From: Mnemiopsis leidyi
Lineage: Eukaryota > Ctenophora > Tentaculata > Lobata > Bolinopsidae
Length of the DNA: 32,792 nucleotides
NCBI GenBank assembly: GCA_000226015.1
Contig: JH152696.1
Coordinates: forward strand, 528,375 to 561,166
Reading direction: 5' to 3'
The position numbers were made by a program, and so were the translations under genes. The notes beneath the pieces were generated by a model. It ran no database searches, was not told the origin of the DNA, and saw nothing but the letters and a program-made list of their open reading frames with translations. Of this stretch, positions 31,901 through 32,792 are shown one piece after another (the stretch's first letter is position 1; the number at the start of each line of letters is the position of its first letter).

Positions 31901-32020
31901 TGTTTATTCCTCAGAAAGATGTTGATAGACGAAAGCAGTTTCTTGTTGGAGGACAAAGAAAACGAAAACGCGCTAGGATTCTGTGTTAAAGATAGTCTGG
32001 TTAAAGCCAGACAGAATAAG
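21635..32020 (+). CDS. PAXIP1: PTIP/PAXIP1-like multi-BRCT protein, 5' nineteen exons (3' end outside window)
   Basis: PTIP is a nuclear adaptor of MLL3/4 H3K4 methyltransferase complexes that also binds phospho-53BP1 in the DNA damage response. Exons: 21635-21703, 21913-22050, 22306-22402, 22783-22901, 23036-23143, 23366-23632, 23823-23914, 24154-24226, 25220-25325, 25771-26066, 26641-26778, 27059-27138, 27795-27931, 28423-28541, 29757-29873, 30229-30320, 30772-30877, 31199-31353, 31915-32020. All phases agree and give 805 residues. Layout: BRCT1 (about 8-100), BRCT2 (about 101-180), Pro-rich linker with basic RKRPPKKNNKKKK (240-252), Gly/Pro/Gln-rich part, poly-Gln (about 390-455), BRCT3 (about 474-573), BRCT4 (about 575-690), BRCT5 (about 703-805, incomplete). 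Tryptophan motifs (TAHWLND, NARWLSD, TPAWIEQ) and the matches RTVKFLSAMS and HGGEIANF identify PTIP. The central Gln tract sits where human PTIP also has one. BRCT6 is expected beyond 32792. Confidence 0.94.
21913..22050 (+). CDS. PAXIP1: PTIP exon 2: BRCT1 core
   Basis: Encodes IKALLKEGGAKKEFYVSDLV, THVITES and LTVKSTW, matching LLKAGKAKE..ASHIISE..VVKPSW in human PTIP. Acceptor ctgtag, donor gtacgt, 46 whole codons. Confidence 0.92.
22306..22402 (+). CDS. PAXIP1: PTIP exon 3: end of BRCT1
   Basis: Encodes VKLSHQMGYLLPTQPFTVFP and ACTITTS, matching VILSVQCGTLLPVNGFSP then TACLSQVSS. Acceptor tttccag; donor gtatgt at 22403, phase 1. The intron opens straight into a (GTCT)n array. The exon starts GTAAAA, itself donor-like. 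Confidence 0.88.
22409..22560. repeat. (GTCT)n microsatellite at a PTIP 5' splice site
   Basis: Pure tctg/gtct repeats to about 22500, then interrupted. It begins 6 bases after the donor of PTIP exon 3. Confidence 0.97.
22783..22901 (+). CDS. PAXIP1: PTIP exon 4: start of BRCT2
   Basis: Encodes GIKGEDYYAVWSMVHWNGGV, KTTHLIVGANQSL; compare DRSALWALVTFYGGD and CTHLIVPEPKG. The end is set at 22901 because phase 0 is needed to enter the next exon. That makes the donor gtcggt, a weak match; the better-looking gtgaaa at 22906 breaks the frame. Confidence 0.8.
23036..23143 (+). CDS. PAXIP1: PTIP exon 5: end of BRCT2
   Basis: Encodes VKYRAALANNIPVVVVEWLL then NSIESGTVLPTEKYTL, matching [21 protein letters not shown]. 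Acceptor gattcag, donor gtaagt, 36 whole codons. The exon starts GTGAAG. Confidence 0.92.
23366..23632 (+). CDS. PAXIP1: PTIP exon 6: Pro-rich linker with basic cluster
   Basis: 89 whole codons rich in Pro, Ser and Thr (HTPPRPAPPTPTIPSPRVSQ), then RKRPPKKNNKKKK, a likely nuclear localisation signal, and NMNMFPMTPA. Acceptor atttcag, donor gtgagt. Confidence 0.82.
23823..23914 (+). CDS. PAXIP1: PTIP exon 7: Pro-rich linker
   Basis: Encodes MIGQAGMPYPHTPPLPPTPS then PHTPHTVSPD. Acceptor ttgaacag, donor gtactt, phase 0 to 2. Low-complexity linker; assigned by frame and splice phase. Confidence 0.75.
24154..24226 (+). CDS. PAXIP1: PTIP exon 8: Gln/Met-rich linker
   Basis: Encodes FGLQQPPYMMTNSAQYMQFQ then QAQA. 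Acceptor ttgtcag, donor gtatgt, phase 2 to 0. Confidence 0.75.
24938..24964. repeat. (AAAT)n microsatellite
   Basis: About six tandem copies of aaat in PTIP intron 8. Confidence 0.9.
25153..25200. promoter_or_regulatory. Three CRE-type palindromes TGACGTCA at 20-bp spacing
   Basis: Perfect sites at 25153-25160, 25173-25180 and 25193-25200, with agacgtca further upstream. TGACGTCA is the consensus of CREB/ATF bZIP factors. The spacing is exactly 20 bp, about two helical turns, so the sites lie on one face of the helix. Function is inferred only. Confidence 0.5.
25220..25325 (+). CDS. PAXIP1: PTIP exon 9: Gly/Pro/Gln-rich linker
   Basis: Encodes QGGMVRLGYPPGPANRQQWN then SLQYQQQLMAQQQKQ. Acceptor atttcag, donor gtgagt, phase 0 to 1. 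Three TGACGTCA palindromes lie just upstream and a 38-bp repeat just downstream. Confidence 0.8.
25346..25455. repeat. 38-bp repeat, three copies, after PTIP exon 9
   Basis: Unit gtagttgctagttagtttag plus tttaagtgtgattaaaat. It starts 21 bases after the splice junction. Confidence 0.93.
25771..26066 (+). CDS. PAXIP1: PTIP exon 10: poly-glutamine exon
   Basis: Encodes GYFGPGQYPGQMPPGYPGRN, TPTSYPPNSAMY, then some 60 Gln broken only by single Val and His and a SVN, ending IQQNLANQ. CAA and CAG are mixed, which usually makes such tracts stable. Acceptor catgcag, donor gtaaaa, ends phase 0. The Gln tract lies between BRCT2 and BRCT3 as in human PTIP. Confidence 0.9.
26523..26632. repeat. About 34-bp degenerate repeat before PTIP exon 11
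   Basis: Three copies centred on aatcacgtgtaa with ttaactaatttattgaa between them. It ends about 8 bases before the acceptor. Confidence 0.8.
26641..26778 (+). CDS. PAXIP1: PTIP exon 11: start of BRCT3
   Basis: Encodes ALKAAPTPPPEQ and TLKGCCLMLIDYPEYYSKDI then INKWR, matching FLLGCVFAIADYPEQMSDK and LLATWK in PTIP. Acceptor tgtccag, donor gtaagt, 46 whole codons. Confidence 0.93.
27059..27138 (+). CDS. PAXIP1: PTIP exon 12: BRCT3 middle
   Basis: Encodes IVIEEHGGEIANFYNPEFVT then HVICMS, matching IIQAHGGTVDPTF and THLLCES. Acceptor actcag, donor gtaatg, ends phase 2. Confidence 0.94.
27527..27775. repeat. 27-bp minisatellite before PTIP exon 13
   Basis: About nine copies of atggcgtcacaaaacaagat plus atcaaaa. 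Some copies have tgacgtca in place of tggcgtca. The period is a multiple of three, so open frames on both strands are by-products. Confidence 0.95.
27795..27931 (+). CDS. PAXIP1: PTIP exon 13: end of BRCT3
   Basis: Encodes MSDIYKRALEDGKCVTTAHW, LNDVVIGKEYMSPHNPLHIP, matching AYAQAIRERKRCVTAHWLN and MVPPHRALHFP. Acceptor tgaacag, donor gtgagg, phase 2 to 1. A 27-bp minisatellite ends about 17 bases before it. Confidence 0.95.
28423..28541 (+). CDS. PAXIP1: PTIP exon 14: start of BRCT4
   Basis: Encodes LPDCSKMKISVTGYEGKERI and VIGAVYTGELSQ, matching IISVTGFVDSDRD and LAGAKYTGYLCRS. Acceptor tgacag, donor gtagcc, ends phase 0. Confidence 0.93.
28542..29756. other. PTIP intron 14 (1.2 kb)
   Basis: Contains one TGACGTCA (28570) and a 30-bp unit (actagatttgtatggtagcg plus a spacer) repeated about 2.5 times at 29168-29248. 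No other feature is recognised. Confidence 0.65.
29168..29248. repeat. 30-bp repeat, 2.5 copies
   Basis: Unit actagatttgtatggtagcg plus ctgtgagtac, in PTIP intron 14. Confidence 0.85.
29757..29873 (+). CDS. PAXIP1: PTIP exon 15: BRCT4 core
   Basis: Encodes QNTHLISRKSEGLKFTKAQK and IINARWLSDIVLYGV, matching [20 protein letters not shown] and CVNAQWLGDILLGN. Acceptor atttcag, donor gttagt, 39 whole codons. Confidence 0.95.
30090..30222. repeat. 22-bp repeat before PTIP exon 16
   Basis: About six copies of tctgatataaggatgtaaca plus aa or at. It ends 6 bases before the exon, whose own start (gtgagtgtaacaactgag) resembles a unit. Confidence 0.92.
30229..30320 (+). CDS. PAXIP1: PTIP exon 16: end of BRCT4
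   Basis: Encodes VSVTTEKKYTALGDPKEMTL then NESVMPKLLE, matching RYTAFSLQDPF and LVLNLLDAW. Acceptor tcgcag; the exon starts GTGAGT, a perfect donor motif. True donor gtacgt, ends phase 2. A 22-bp repeat ends 6 bases before the exon. Confidence 0.88.
30772..30877 (+). CDS. PAXIP1: PTIP exon 17: linker and start of BRCT5
   Basis: Encodes WHNFNQKEPKLNPKFKSPVI then LFTGLPSDKNQKLTQ; compare PFVLFTGFEPVQVQQ. Acceptor ctttcag, donor gtattt, phase 2 to 0. Confidence 0.92.
31199..31353 (+). CDS. PAXIP1: PTIP exon 18: BRCT5 core
   Basis: Encodes MIKRMRCKLTTDVREATHLI, KVVRTVKFLSAMS and YILTPAWIEQSCN, matching ASKVTRTVKFLTAIS and HIVTPEWLEECF. Acceptor actacag; donor gtacgt at 31354, phase 2. The frame stays open past this donor through a minisatellite to a second donor at 31804 with the same phase. 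Confidence 0.95.
31354..31745. repeat. 18-bp minisatellite starting at a PTIP 5' splice site
   Basis: About 21 copies of gtacacgtgacaatatct. The first, gtacgtgacctcatct, is the splice donor itself. Length variants are 15 bp (near 31405) and 24 bp (near 31548), both multiples of three. Confidence 0.97.
31915..32020 (+). CDS. PAXIP1: PTIP exon 19: end of BRCT5
   Basis: Encodes KMLIDESSFLLEDKENENAL then GFCVKDSLVKARQNK, matching KFIDEQNYILRD and FSLEESLKRA. Acceptor cctcag, donor gtacgt, ends phase 0. It is the last coding exon found in the window. Confidence 0.92.
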
Positions 32021-32792
32021 GTACGTAAAAATTTAAATAAAACGATAGTATTGGCATTTATGGTTGTGTAGTTAAGCTTTTAGTTATAGACATAGTTTCT
32101 TGTGCCTCATAGTTACTTACTTAGGGTATGTTTATAGATATTTTACTCAAAAGCAGAGTACTGGCTGTTGACACTTGCCATTGAAATTTGAAATTTGAAT
32201 CATCTAGCTAACTATATACATTAAGTTGGTTCCTTTTCGGTGTCCAAATACTTTGCTTGTGTCAAACTGCAGTTCTGGTCTGTTTTCACATGAACCTTAA
32301 TAAACGTAAACGTATCGTCCGACCAAATTAGATCTTTTAGTACTAGCAAAATTTTACCTTCTTGTGATTCAAGTTGGCGCTGTTAGCAATGCGTTTCACG
32401 TGCGTTCACAACACGGGTCGAGATTTGGCGAAAAACGTGCTTTTGGATTTTCCACTTTTTCAAAATGACGGTCCGTGCTGAAAGTGACGCGCTGAACAGA
32501 ATCCGTCCCAGTTTGAAAAGATGACACCTTTTCCAAAAAGCGTCCTGTTTTCAATCGAGGACACTTTTCTTGCGAAGTGTCATCTTTTGCGCCATGCGTC
32601 CTCCATTCTACGTGTGGCCGTCCTTTGATTTAGAACGCCTTTCGACAAAGTTAAACCATTTAAAAGCGGAAAGCCCCTAAATTGGCTGTTCCAAGAGAAA
32701 ACATAGAATTTTATGACTTAATAAAGACCTGTTTCCGCTATCATAATCGCAACAACGTTATTTTCAAGAAATAAGTTGAAACACAAGGAAAT
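32021..32792. other. PTIP intron continuing beyond the window
   Basis: No BRCT6 coding exon is seen. It holds a compound inverted repeat at 32516-32588. The sequence from about 32390 on is richer in GC and CpG than the rest of the intron. Confidence 0.55.
32516..32588. repeat. Compound inverted repeat
   Basis: aaaagatgacac (32516-32527) pairs perfectly with gtgtcatctttt (32577-32588). Inside, gtcct and aggac can pair again. It could be a small non-autonomous element end or an RNA hairpin. Confidence 0.6.

Overview
This is a metazoan nuclear sequence. It has short exons with GT/AG introns, AATAAA signals, no operons and no bacterial features. CpG motifs are common and there are many short tandem arrays, so it does not look vertebrate. 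The lineage cannot be fixed from the sequence; an invertebrate, possibly an early-diverging one, is most likely. Three protein genes lie head to tail on the + strand, and no credible gene was found on the - strand.

(1) 1-14441 is the 3' part of a Dishevelled (DVL) gene, the Wnt signal transducer. Nine coding exons (2620-14441) join in consistent phase to 528 residues plus stop. They cover the acidic/Ser linker, the polybasic stretch, PDZ, DEP and the conserved DVL C-terminus. The DIX domain lies upstream of the window. One intron is about 7 kb.

(2) 16699-19698 is an intronless 999-codon MOV10L1-type RNA helicase gene (piRNA biogenesis), with all SF1 helicase motifs and an AATAAA 25 bases past the stop.

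(3) 21635 to beyond the window end is a PTIP/PAXIP1 gene. Nineteen exons (805 residues) cover BRCT1-2, a Pro/Lys-rich linker, a long poly-Gln exon, BRCT3-4 and most of BRCT5. The last BRCT is outside the window.

The most unusual property is the tandem-repeat landscape. At least ten arrays (period 4 to 72 bp) lie on, or within tens of bases of, splice sites or the PTIP start. In DVL two exon ends have been copied together with their 5' splice site (3x72 bp and 2x about 62 bp). In PTIP an 18-bp minisatellite starts at a 5' splice site, is open in the PTIP frame with only frame-preserving indels, and ends near a second donor of the same phase, so it could encode a 150-residue insert in BRCT5. 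The palindrome TGACGTCA occurs 12 times, mostly in PTIP introns. The three genes have no obvious joint pathway; they act in Wnt signalling, piRNA biogenesis and chromatin/DNA damage response.
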